Assembly: GCA_947464955.1 (NCBI GenBank)
Contig: CANHZI010000012.1
Span: 1 to 45,712, forward strand
Direction: 5' to 3'
Source: Oxalobacteraceae bacterium
Lineage (GTDB): Bacteria > Pseudomonadota > Gammaproteobacteria > Burkholderiales > Burkholderiaceae_D
Length of the DNA stretch: 45,712 bases
The translations under genes and the position numbers were made by a program. Below the pieces are notes generated by a model. That model was not told where the DNA came from, searched no databases, and saw only the letters and a list, made by a program, of their open reading frames with translations. Of the stretch, positions 26,193-35,050 are shown piece after piece (positions within the stretch are counted from its first letter, which is position 1; every line of letters starts with the position of its first letter).

Positions 26193-27698
26193 TTACTCAG
26201 GTACTGGTGGCGGAACTTCATCGGCAGGCATTGCTGCCGCGGCTGGCATTGCTGGGTAAGGCTTACCGTTGATCGTCAATTTGCCGTTCTTCCACACGAG
26301 CTGTGAGCTTAAGGTCTTATCCTTACGCAGAATATAACCCTGACCTTCCATTGCGCCGATCGATGCTTTTGCGCCGCTTAACATCATGCTGCGTGCATTT
26401 GGATCTTTCTGGGTCAAGTTAATCACCTCTTCGATCAAAGGATCAGCTAGGCTGACATCCATGTCGGCTTCGACTTTGTTCATCAAGACGTTCACGTTGC
26501 TGAAGTCTGCTTCAGTAACGCCGGGTAATTTCACTTTTGCGGAAGTTTTGAACTCGCCGCCTTTGCCGCTAATGCTCAAGCGATCGAGTGCGATACTTGG
26601 GTCGTGCTTCAAGAACTCCATCGCATATTTTTTCCAGATACCTTCGAAAGCAGCGATTTGTGCACTTGGATTTGCCGATTTCGATGCCGCAGAGAATTCC
26701 ACAGCCAACTTGTTTAAGGTCGGTGCGTGGATATTCTTGACAGAATAGTCGTAATGGAAGTTGTTCAATTCAACGTCCTTGACTTTGATATTCGCAACGC
26801 CAAACTTGATTCCCATTTCTAACAAGTCGTTCTTATGCGCGCTATCGGATTCGATGCTGACATCTTTCACATTGAAGCCATCGCCAGCTTGGCTTGAGAA
26901 ATCAATGCTGGCAATGTTCGCTTTGGTCTTGCCAACGAAAATCATGCCACCCGGGATAACGCGTTGTGCATCACCCTTCATCTTGATTTCACCCATTTTG
27001 AAATTTGCTGCACCATTCGCATCGGCGGCATCGAGTCCTGGTGCTGTCAGGTCAAGGCTTACTTTGTTGTAGCCTTCGTCGAAGCCGACTTCCATTTTGA
27101 CACCCTTCCAATCAAGTTTGGTCGGCGTAATACCAGGTGCGGTGGTGGTGAAAGCGGGACTGTTCAGCTTTAAGGTGCCGCCGCCGCTATAGTTCAAAAT
27201 AGTGGTGATTTCGAGAAACTTTTTGTCGCCGAATACTTTTTTAATTTCCGCGACGACAGCGGGATCCAACACCAATTCTGTCTCGACCTTGCCTGCTGCA
27301 ATCCCGAAAATACCAGGTACAGGGCCATGTTTGATGTGGTTGATTACGCGAATTTGAATAGGCTTGCTGAGCTTATTGAGGTCCTCCATTTGTTCCGGAG
27401 TCATGTTTGGCGTTTCTACTTGCGCTTCAGTGCCCTCTTGAAAGGAACCTGCCATACCTGGGAGTGGAACACCAGGCAAAGCACTGGCTAAATTCAACTC
27501 GTAAGTCTGTTCTTGTGTCGATGAAAAAATACCGCGCTTATAGGATTGCTGCACTACTTTGAAGTTCGACAATAAAGGATCGGTCTTTTCTGTCTTGTTA
27601 AGCTTGGCCTCCAAACGTTGGCCAGTATACCAAGCAGACGCAGGATAGCCCACGGCAAGTGCGGCAACAACTGCAATAGCGATCGAACTTTTTTTCAT
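26193..27698 (-). CDS. YdgA family (DUF945) protein
   Basis: This 501-residue protein starts with an uncleaved-looking membrane anchor or signal sequence (residues 4-23) followed by AWYTGQRLEAKL, the typical YdgA-family start. The rest is a long beta-rich extracytoplasmic domain (repeated SIDFSSQAG-, IKVKDVELNNF-type strands) and a Pro/Ala-rich end. The length matches family members near 480-510 residues. The function is not established; E. coli YdgA is an inner-membrane-anchored envelope protein. AAGGAT lies about 10 bases before the ATG. It is monocistronic and convergent with the peptide transporter gene. Confidence 0.88.
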   Translation of the reverse strand: MKKSSIAIAVVAALAVGYPASAWYTGQRLEAKLNKTEKTDPLLSNFKVVQQSYKRGIFSSTQEQTYELNLASALPGVPLPGMAGSFQEGTEAQVETPNMTPEQMEDLNKLSKPIQIRVINHIKHGPVPGIFGIAAGKVETELVLDPAVVAEIKKVFGDKKFLEITTILNYSGGGTLKLNSPAFTTTAPGITPTKLDWKGVKMEVGFDEGYNKVSLDLTAPGLDAADANGAANFKMGEIKMKGDAQRVIPGGMIFVGKTKANIASIDFSSQAGDGFNVKDVSIESDSAHKNDLLEMGIKFGVANIKVKDVELNNFHYDYSVKNIHAPTLNKLAVEFSAASKSANPSAQIAAFEGIWKKYAMEFLKHDPSIALDRLSISGKGGEFKTSAKVKLPGVTEADFSNVNVLMNKVEADMDVSLADPLIEEVINLTQKDPNARSMMLSGAKASIGAMEGQGYILRKDKTLSSQLVWKNGKLTINGKPYPAMPAAAAMPADEVPPPVPE

Positions 27699-27773
27699 GG
27701 GGAAACATCCTTAGAATAAATTGAAAAAAATGAAAAACGACTCGGAAGTTTAGCGGTATTTTGCTGATTTGTG

Positions 27774-27784
27774 CTGCAATGCAG
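27774..27784. promoter_or_regulatory. Palindrome upstream of the YdgA-like gene
   Basis: CTGCAATGCAG is a perfect dyad around one A (extended to GCTGCAATGCAGC at 27773-27785), about 75-87 bases before the minus-strand ATG at 27698. Its core TGCAATGCA is identical to that of the palindrome before the phasin gene at 5075-5085. Confidence 0.35.
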
Positions 27785-27857
27785 CGATATATTGGCGCTC
27801 AAGTGACTAGCGGTGTACTGCTTGGGATGAACGTCATGATGCAAATTGGCAAGGAAG

Positions 27858-30284
27858 CTATGCGGAAGCAGAATGTTGTTGCTTCAGATCATTGTTGAGG
27901 AAGTTAGCTTCAAACTCGTGGGGGTCCAAGGCTTTGGCAATCAAATAACCTTGTATCTGATTGCAGTGAAGTTGCTTTAACAGACCTTTTTGTTCTTGAG
28001 TTTCTACACCTTCGGCAATCACTTGTAATTTGAGTGCGTGCGCTAGACTGATGATTGCCGTCACAATTGCGATATCACTTTCATCGTGGGGCAGGTTCAT
28101 CACAAATGAACGGTCGATCTTGAGTTTATTGATCGGAAAACGCTTCAAATAGCTCAAGCTCGAATAACCCGTGCCGAAGTCATCAATCGCCATTTTTACC
28201 CCGAGCTTGGCAATGGCATCGAGTTTTTTGAGTGTTTCTTGGGCATCGCGAATTAAGATCGATTCGGTTAATTCCAGCTCGATGCAACTGGGATCAAGAT
28301 GCGCATCGCACAGAGCATTGGACAGATACTCTACAAAGTTCGCTTGTTGAAATTGGAGTGCTGAAACATTGATAGAAATGAGGACATGTCGACCGTTTTT
28401 ATTCCAAGCAGCGGCTTGGGCGATGGCGGTTTGCATGACCCAGTTACCGATTGCAATGATTAGCCCAGTCTGTTCTGCAATTGGAATAAATTTCGCTGGG
28501 CTTATCTCCCCAAGCTCTTTGTCGGTCCAACGGATCAAAGCCTCAGCGCCAAATACGTGTTGCTTATCCAAGTCAAACAAGGGCTGATAATGTAGACGAA
28601 ATTCTTGATGCTCTAGGGCCAGTCGCATCGCGTGATCGATTTTCATCCGCGATAACAAACCGATGTTCATCTTGCGTTGATAGAAGCGGAAATCCGATCG
28701 GCCACGCTCTTTCACGTAGTACATTGCGCTATCGGCATTCTTGATCAAATCATCCATCACTGTACCGTCTTCGGGGTACAGCGCAATCCCGATACTACAG
28801 GTCACGGTAAATTGAATGCCATCGAGGCTAAACGGTGCACTGAGATCGGCTAGAACTCGTCGAGCGCAGATTTCGGCGCCGCTGGCGTCGGCTTGATGCA
28901 AGAGCAGAACAAATTCATCGCCACCTAAACGTGCTGCTGTGTCGACTTGTCGCAAACATTTTTTAAGGCGCTCAGTGACCTCAACTAAGACCCTGTCACC
29001 GAAGGGATGTCCGAGCGAGTCGTTAATTTGCTTGAAATTATCAAGGTCGAGAAAGAGCAAGGCGAATTGCCCGTGATCGCGACTAGCATGCGTGATGGAT
29101 TGCGAAATGCGTTCTTCCAACAACATCCGATTGGGGAGCCCGGTTAAGGCGTCGGTGAAGGCTAATTCTTCTATTTTTTGTTTGGCCTGATAGTTTTCAG
29201 TTCTATCCTTGAAGAAGCCTATGGTGTGGATGGTTTTGCCTTCCTCATTCTGTACGCGAACCAAGGAAATCATACATAAATAGGCATGTCCATCTTTGCG
29301 GCGATTCCATAGTTCGCCTTCCCAGAAACCGTCAACACTGAGCTCATCGAGCATACGTTTGAGGAGATCAGCATTGCTATGGTCGAGGAAGAAGTCGCTG
29401 ATACTGAGGCCCAACATATCTACTTCTGAGAATTGAGTAAGACGCTCAAAACTAGGATTGGTGGTGATAATGCGCTGCTCTTCGTCGGTAATAAAGATAG
29501 CGTCATTACTGGCTTCAAATACCTTGGACGCCAATTGAAGGCGTGCTTGATCGAGTAATTTTTGTGAGATATCTCGGAAGGAATAGACGCGTCCTATCGG
29601 TCGACCTCGCGCATATTGTGGCAAGGTGACACGTTCGAGTACTTTGCCTGAATGCAGGACCAACACATCGCTCGCTTCCATCAGCGGTGAGCGACGAATG
29701 ATAGCGAGCCGCTCGTTGTAATGGCTGGCATCGACCATGCAGTTGTCCATCCACGCGTAGACTGCTGCGTCGTTGCGGCTGGTCAGCATCTCTTCCGGTA
29801 GACCCCAGAGTTTCGCGAATAAATGATTGTAAGACCGTATTCCACCATCTAGGTCGGTTACCAGAATACCGTCCGCCGTCGATTCTAGGGTGGCACGTAA
29901 TTCGGAGATTAGCTTTTCTAACTCGGTTTCGACTTGACGTTGGTCGGTATGATCACGAATCGCGACCACATACATCGACGTTGCGGCATCGAGTCGCGCC
30001 AAGGTCACTCTGCGCATGACATGAATTGCTTGTCCGTCTGCGCGTCGTAATAAGGTTTCAGAGTAAATATTGTTCGAGAGTCCGGCTGCCACATCTTCCC
30101 AAAAAAACATATCTTCAGGCGCCGCCGCCAGATCAATGACTGAACGGCCGGGCAAAGAGTGCGATGGAACACCCAAAAGCTTATGCGCCGCACGGTTTGC
30201 AGCGATAACGCTCAGTTGCACCGGTTCTACTAGGAGCACTGCCTCTAGCATACCTTCGATGAGCGCTTCCCAAGGTTGTGTCAT
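27858..30284 (-). CDS. PAS-PAS-PAS-GGDEF-EAL dual c-di-GMP enzyme
   Basis: This 808-residue protein has three PAS/PAC units (about 1-115, 125-245 and 255-370), a GGDEF domain (about 375-540) and an EAL domain (about 550-800). No membrane helix is seen. GGDEF is intact at 454-458, with the inhibitory-site motif RQVD exactly five residues upstream, so cyclase activity with product inhibition is possible. The EAL domain has E581-A-L, ELTESILI and DDFGTGYSSL, so phosphodiesterase activity is also expected. Which activity dominates cannot be read. Its ATG directly abuts the stop of the HD-GYP gene upstream (TAAATG), so the two are one operon. Confidence 0.94.
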   Translation of the reverse strand: MTQPWEALIEGMLEAVLLVEPVQLSVIAANRAAHKLLGVPSHSLPGRSVIDLAAAPEDMFFWEDVAAGLSNNIYSETLLRRADGQAIHVMRRVTLARLDAATSMYVVAIRDHTDQRQVETELEKLISELRATLESTADGILVTDLDGGIRSYNHLFAKLWGLPEEMLTSRNDAAVYAWMDNCMVDASHYNERLAIIRRSPLMEASDVLVLHSGKVLERVTLPQYARGRPIGRVYSFRDISQKLLDQARLQLASKVFEASNDAIFITDEEQRIITTNPSFERLTQFSEVDMLGLSISDFFLDHSNADLLKRMLDELSVDGFWEGELWNRRKDGHAYLCMISLVRVQNEEGKTIHTIGFFKDRTENYQAKQKIEELAFTDALTGLPNRMLLEERISQSITHASRDHGQFALLFLDLDNFKQINDSLGHPFGDRVLVEVTERLKKCLRQVDTAARLGGDEFVLLLHQADASGAEICARRVLADLSAPFSLDGIQFTVTCSIGIALYPEDGTVMDDLIKNADSAMYYVKERGRSDFRFYQRKMNIGLLSRMKIDHAMRLALEHQEFRLHYQPLFDLDKQHVFGAEALIRWTDKELGEISPAKFIPIAEQTGLIIAIGNWVMQTAIAQAAAWNKNGRHVLISINVSALQFQQANFVEYLSNALCDAHLDPSCIELELTESILIRDAQETLKKLDAIAKLGVKMAIDDFGTGYSSLSYLKRFPINKLKIDRSFVMNLPHDESDIAIVTAIISLAHALKLQVIAEGVETQEQKGLLKQLHCNQIQGYLIAKALDPHEFEANFLNNDLKQQHSASA

Positions 30285-31571
30285 TTATCTCACCGCCGCT
30301 AACTGTGGATTCGTGTCGATACCATTGATGTCGCTCGCGCGTTCAAAGAAATAGCACAGGCGTTTTCTTGGTGAGAGGTAGTCGTAGACAGCTTTGGGCA
30401 GCTGAATCGGTTTCAGGCTACGCCGTATACCAATCTCATTCTCATGTTCGAGATTGATCACTAAAGCCTCGTCGATGGGTATTTGCGGATCATGAATAAT
30501 CACGCGCGGTTTGATCGGGCGCGCAGAGTTAACCGAGACGACCATCGCATAGCGTTCATCGCTCAGTTGTACCACTGAGCCTGGGGGATAAATTCCCATC
30601 ATTTTGATAAAGGCCGTGAGGGTATGGGTATCCGATTGCGTTTTGTTCTTGGTAAACAGTTGCGAAAGTGCTTCATGCGGCGTCACAGCTACAGCGACAT
30701 TGCTAGGGTTACATAGATTGTCGAAGCGATTGACTAATGAAATGATGCGGCTGAGCGAAGTCATTTTTTCGCCCGATATTTGGCTAGGGTAACCACTGCC
30801 ATCGGCGAACTCATGGTGCTGCGCTATCAGCAACGTCGCGCTCGGCGATAATTGCATCTTGCGCGCCATATTGACACCATGTGCAACGTGGCTTTGATAG
30901 AGTTGACGCTCAGCCATATTGCTCAGATCATCGAGCCAGCGCAAGCGGTCTGGCAATTCCATTTTGCCGACGTCATGCAAGAGTGCGCCTATCCCCAGCT
31001 CTAGCATATCTTCTTTCGGCAAGTCTAAAGCTTTGCCGAGCAGGAGCGAGATTAAGGTCACATTGACCGAGTGCAGTGCAGTTTTTTCCCCTGCTTTTTC
31101 GGACAATAAGCGAATTGCAGTTTCTTCTTCTTGCAAAATGCCGTCGAGCATACCCTGTACCAATTTGACCGCAGTTTCCTGAGCGACTTTAGGTTGTGCA
31201 TGAACGACTTCACTTAAGTGTTTGAAGTCTTGTGTTGCTTGTCCAAACTGACGTTCGCAGATTCCTAAGCTGGCTTGCTGGCTGGCCAATAATGCTTTTC
31301 TTTGTTTGGCGGCTTTTGCTTCGGGGCTTTCGGTAATCTCAACGACCACGGGTTTGGGCGCGGCGATCGTTTTTTGTTCCGCTTGGCTTTTTTCTGGAGA
31401 ATAACGAATCTTGTCTAAACCCAGCGAGCGTAATTTCTGTAGCTGTTCTTCGTTGCGTATCTCAAAACTGCTGACCGGAAAGGGATGATCCATCCACCCC
31501 ATATCGAGATAGATGTGCATCCCAATTCGCAATTGCGATGGTTCAATGTAATGCGTTTGTGCTTCCGTCAT
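30285..31571 (-). CDS. DUF3391-HD-GYP protein (c-di-GMP phosphodiesterase)
   Basis: This 428-residue cytoplasmic protein has an N-terminal DUF3391 domain (about 5-130, IEPSQLRIGMHIYLDMGWMD start) and an HD-GYP domain (about 140-340). H199-D200 (LLHDVGKMELPD) and HHEFADGSGYP (252-262) are intact. The C-terminal part (about 320-395) resembles the small beta extension common in this subfamily (GSVVQLSDERYAMVV). It should hydrolyse c-di-GMP. It is the first gene of a two-gene operon with the GGDEF-EAL enzyme. No Shine-Dalgarno precedes the ATG. Confidence 0.93.
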   Translation of the reverse strand: MTEAQTHYIEPSQLRIGMHIYLDMGWMDHPFPVSSFEIRNEEQLQKLRSLGLDKIRYSPEKSQAEQKTIAAPKPVVVEITESPEAKAAKQRKALLASQQASLGICERQFGQATQDFKHLSEVVHAQPKVAQETAVKLVQGMLDGILQEEETAIRLLSEKAGEKTALHSVNVTLISLLLGKALDLPKEDMLELGIGALLHDVGKMELPDRLRWLDDLSNMAERQLYQSHVAHGVNMARKMQLSPSATLLIAQHHEFADGSGYPSQISGEKMTSLSRIISLVNRFDNLCNPSNVAVAVTPHEALSQLFTKNKTQSDTHTLTAFIKMMGIYPPGSVVQLSDERYAMVVSVNSARPIKPRVIIHDPQIPIDEALVINLEHENEIGIRRSLKPIQLPKAVYDYLSPRKRLCYFFERASDINGIDTNPQLAAVR

Positions 31572-31745
31572 AGCGCTGGCAATTGAGGAGAGGTGATCAC
31601 TACGCTGAGGAAATGTTTCTTCCTGTTAATTCTTTTAGTATAAGCCAAAATGACAAAAAACGGTGTTTCTTTTTAGAAAATCTCTGGTTTTTTGGCAGAA
31701 AAAATACGAATCAGAAGGCCATTACAGAGGCAATATATCAAGACC

Positions 31746-32504
31746 CTAGCGCTGAGTCTGAAAGTGCTCATGTAGTCGTTTAAGCTTGCCATTTTTCTGC
31801 AGCAGCGCGATGCCCTTGTCGATTTGTTCGATGATGTCTTTAGCTTGAGGGTGAGCCCGGCTCACCGCGAAGTGCAGAGGAAACTTTTCGGTTTCTGGAA
31901 GTGCGAGGATTTGGTATTCCTGATTGGAAAAAGGAACTAAACCAATGTGCGCAAAACCATAGAAAACCTCTTCCATATCCACCACGATGTCGCAATGGCC
32001 GCGATCAATTTTTCGAATCAAGCTGAGGTAGTTGGTCGCACCGCTCTCGATTTTGGAAGGCGCTAATCCCGTATATGAAACAGCTGCGCCATGTAATGCG
32101 CAGACTTTATAGTGGTTTAAGTCTTTTAAGTTGGCCAGCGGTGGGCTCTTAAAGCGTTGGCGGGCAAAGAAGTAGGACGGGGTTAAACTAAAATACGCGC
32201 GGGAAAAATAGAACTTTTGTTCGCGCTCTGCGGTACGAAAACTCGACATCACGATGTCGCTTCCCTGCATGGTCTCGACCTCCGCAAGACAGCGTGCCCA
32301 TGGCCGTAATTTGATCTCTGGTTGTGGCGTGAAGATGGCTTTCAGCACCTCAACCGATAATCCTTGAATGCTATTGTTTTTCGGGTTGACGAACGACATT
32401 GGTGGCCAATTGCTATCACCGCCGCACGCGCGTAGTGGTGCCGCCGCCCATGCCGGAGTTGCCGCACACATTAATACCGCTAAACCGAAAAGCCACTGTT
32501 GCAT
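31746..32504 (-). CDS. Periplasmic solute-binding protein (SBP family 3-like)
   Basis: This 252-residue protein has a signal peptide (about 1-20, ending AWA). The mature domain is like amino-acid-binding proteins (LRACGGDSNWPPMSF, GLSVEVLKAIF, DIVMSSFRTAEREQKFYFSRAY, ILALPETEKFPLHFAVSRAHP). No ABC permease or ATPase is adjacent. Orphan members of this group often act as sensors or ligand scavengers, so a link to the neighbouring c-di-GMP genes is possible but unproven. The ligand is unknown. No good Shine-Dalgarno is seen. Confidence 0.87.
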   Translation of the reverse strand: MQQWLFGLAVLMCAATPAWAAAPLRACGGDSNWPPMSFVNPKNNSIQGLSVEVLKAIFTPQPEIKLRPWARCLAEVETMQGSDIVMSSFRTAEREQKFYFSRAYFSLTPSYFFARQRFKSPPLANLKDLNHYKVCALHGAAVSYTGLAPSKIESGATNYLSLIRKIDRGHCDIVVDMEEVFYGFAHIGLVPFSNQEYQILALPETEKFPLHFAVSRAHPQAKDIIEQIDKGIALLQKNGKLKRLHEHFQTQR

Positions 32505-32768
32505 GGGGATAGTAGAGATAAGATTAAACGCATTCTAACTGAGAGTTTTACATGTCAAATAAAAAATCGGCGCGATTCATAGTGCCTTTTGCTGCATATC
32601 TCGTTGTTAACGGCGAATACGCCACAAACTAAACATGAAAAATAGTGAACTGGCTACGGAAAGCCAATGATCAGCTTTAAAATAGACCCAATGAGCTGTG
32701 CGCTCTTCTGTTGAGCTAGGCTTTCCCTTACAATCAAACACCCGTTTTTTGTCTTAAGGCATTCATTT

Positions 32769-33512
32769 ATGCGACTGGCTGTTCTCACTGATCTGCATGC
32801 AAACCGCGAAGCCCTTGAGGCTTGCTTGGCGCATGCCAAGGAAAATGGTGCGGAACAGTATGCCTTTTTGGGTGATTTGATCGGATATGGCGCTGATCCG
32901 GGCTGGGTCTTGGATACCGTGATCTCCTACGTCGCCAATGGTGCCCATGTGCTGATGGGTAACCATGACATTGGTGTGCTGCAAGAGGACCGTAAAGAAA
33001 TGAATGCCACCGCACGCTTTGTGGTGGAGTGGACGCGCAATAACTTGAGCGACTTTCATCGCGAGTTTATTCGCGATCTTCCTATGAGCTTTCAACTCGA
33101 AGGATGTCTTTTTGTTCACGCCAATGCGTGGGCTCCTGAAAAATGGGAATATGTTGATGGCGTGATGGAAGCCGCACGTAGTATGAATGCGACAACTGCA
33201 CCGATTACTTTCTGTGGACACGTCCATACGCCTAGCCTGTATCACATGAATCAAGCGGGCAAAGTTGGTGAGTTTACGCCAGTGCCTGATGTCAGTGTTC
33301 CGCTGAGTAAATTGCGCCGTTGGCTGGTACAGCCTGGGTCCGTTGGACAACCTCGTGACGGCAATCCTGCCGCTTGTTACGCAATCTTTGATTCGCTTCA
33401 ACAAGAACTTACTTTTTATCGCATACCCTATGACGCTGAAGCTGCCTCACAAAAGGTGTTGGCAGCAGGTTTACCGCCAAGCTTGGCGCAGCGATTACTT
33501 CATGGAGGTTAG
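32769..33512 (+). CDS. Calcineurin-like metallophosphoesterase
   Basis: This 247-residue cytoplasmic enzyme has the full metal-site set: D8 and H10 (TDLHAN), D36 (GDLIGYG), N65-H66 (GNHD), H117 (FVHANAW), and H151/H153 (GHVHTP). Family members act on phosphoproteins, dinucleoside polyphosphates or nucleotides; the sequence does not choose. The next gene, a Ser/Thr kinase, starts 5 bases after its stop, and that gene's GGAGG (33504-33508) lies inside this coding region. They are therefore a coupled phosphatase-kinase pair, and dephosphorylation of the kinase or its targets is the simplest proposal. Confidence 0.92.
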   Translation: MRLAVLTDLHANREALEACLAHAKENGAEQYAFLGDLIGYGADPGWVLDTVISYVANGAHVLMGNHDIGVLQEDRKEMNATARFVVEWTRNNLSDFHREFIRDLPMSFQLEGCLFVHANAWAPEKWEYVDGVMEAARSMNATTAPITFCGHVHTPSLYHMNQAGKVGEFTPVPDVSVPLSKLRRWLVQPGSVGQPRDGNPAACYAIFDSLQQELTFYRIPYDAEAASQKVLAAGLPPSLAQRLLHGG

Positions 33513-33517
33513 CGATA

Positions 33518-35026
33518 ATGTCGGATCCGCAAATAACACCCACTGTACCGCTTGATGCGGAGTCCGAAACCGCTCAAGCTTCTGTCGATTCAGGAACCAA
33601 AACCAAGACGCCGCGCCGCTTACAAGTTGGGATGGTGGTCGATGGCTTTCGGCTTGAAGAAAAATTGCACGTCGGCGGTATGGCCGCCCTGTGGCGCATC
33701 ACTGATACGCAAGGTCGATATCGGGCAGCTGAAGGGCAAGATCCAGCCTTGATCATGAAAGTCCCGCTGATGTACAGCATAGATGATCCAACCGCGATCG
33801 TCGCTTTCGAAGTGGAACAAATGATTATGCCCAAGCTGAAGGGCAAACATGTACCGCGTTATTTTGGCTCTGGTGATTTTGACACTCAGCCTTTCATCGT
33901 GATGGAGCATATTAGCGGTACTTCTTTGCGTAGCCGCTTCGATGATTCTCCTTTGCCGATCGATGAGGTCGTCAATGTTGGTATTCGGGTGGCAACAGCT
34001 TTGCAAGATTTACATCGTCAAAGTGTGATCCACCTTGATTTGAAGCCGTCGAATATCATGTTTCGCCCTGAGGGTGATGCGGTGTTGATTGATTACGGAT
34101 TGTCACGTCACGATAAATTACCTGACTTATTGGGCGAAGAATTCCGCCTGCCGATGGGGACTGGCCCCTACATCGCGCCCGAACAAGTGCTTGGCATACG
34201 CAATGAACCTCGTAGCGATCAATTTTCTTTGGGCGTTTTGCTGTATCACTTGGCGACGGGCGAGCGCCCGTTTGGTCATCCGACCTCGGTATCGGGTTTG
34301 AAGAAACGTTTGTATCGCGACCCCATTCCACCACGCACCCACAATTCCGCAATCCCGAATTGGTTACAAGAAGTGATTTTGCGTTGCCTAGAAGTGGACC
34401 CTAAGGCACGTTTTGATACCGCTGGGCAGCTGGCATTCATGCTGCAAAACCCACAAGAAATTCCTTTGACAGGACGTTCTGAAAAACAAGGTCAAGACGG
34501 CTTGATGTCGGTGTTGAAGCGGCGTTTTCAAGCGGCTGGTGTGGAGCCATTTGCGCGCCATAGTATGTCAGATCATCTGTCGCAATCGCCTATCATTATG
34601 GTGGCTTTGCATCTGAGCGAGAGCAATACTGAACTGACTGACGAGATCCGTATGATCACGCGTCGCATGCTGCAGACTGAACCGGGCGCGCGTTTGGCAT
34701 GTGTCACGATTCGTAAGACCAGCCGTATCGGCTTAGATGACGGTATGGTGCAGGATGGCCAGAATATGCATGTCAAACAGTTAGTAGAATTAAAACACTG
34801 GGCGCGGCCGTTGCAGGTGCGCAACGACAAAATCACCTTTCATGTCTTGGAAGCACACGATACTGCGGCAGCGATCATCGAGTACGCGCATAATAACAAC
34901 GTTGATCAGATCATCATTGGTTCTCGCGGTAGCTCTACCTTACGGCGCTACCTAGGCAGTGTCTCTTCGCAAGTGGTAGCAGAAGCAGAATGTACAGTGA
35001 CGGTGGTGAAACAAAGGCGTGAATAA
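33518..35026 (+). CDS. Ser/Thr protein kinase fused to a universal stress protein domain
   Basis: This 502-residue protein has a Hanks-type kinase domain (about 40-310): ATP-site Lys81, catalytic HLDLKPSN with Asp174 and Asn179, DYG with Asp192, and the activation segment GTGPYIAPEQ. The HRD Arg is Leu173, so it is a non-RD kinase, and the glycine-rich loop is short (HVGGMAALW). Residues about 350-500 form a UspA domain with the nucleotide-binding run GSRGSSTLRRYLGSVS, one residue shorter than the classical G-x2-G-x9-G spacing. No membrane helix separates the two, so it is a soluble kinase with a possible ATP- or AMP-sensing tail. It sits between a phosphoesterase and a diguanylate cyclase. 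Confidence 0.93.
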   Translation: MSDPQITPTVPLDAESETAQASVDSGTKTKTPRRLQVGMVVDGFRLEEKLHVGGMAALWRITDTQGRYRAAEGQDPALIMKVPLMYSIDDPTAIVAFEVEQMIMPKLKGKHVPRYFGSGDFDTQPFIVMEHISGTSLRSRFDDSPLPIDEVVNVGIRVATALQDLHRQSVIHLDLKPSNIMFRPEGDAVLIDYGLSRHDKLPDLLGEEFRLPMGTGPYIAPEQVLGIRNEPRSDQFSLGVLLYHLATGERPFGHPTSVSGLKKRLYRDPIPPRTHNSAIPNWLQEVILRCLEVDPKARFDTAGQLAFMLQNPQEIPLTGRSEKQGQDGLMSVLKRRFQAAGVEPFARHSMSDHLSQSPIIMVALHLSESNTELTDEIRMITRRMLQTEPGARLACVTIRKTSRIGLDDGMVQDGQNMHVKQLVELKHWARPLQVRNDKITFHVLEAHDTAAAIIEYAHNNNVDQIIIGSRGSSTLRRYLGSVSSQVVAEAECTVTVVKQRRE

Positions 35027-35050
35027 ATCCACCTCATAGGAAGCGAAGGC

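Noticed and set aside
32769-35026. Phosphoesterase-kinase pair as an anti-phage defence module
   Set aside because: Both proteins look like housekeeping signalling enzymes, no toxin, nuclease or mobile element is nearby, and a diguanylate cyclase gene follows.
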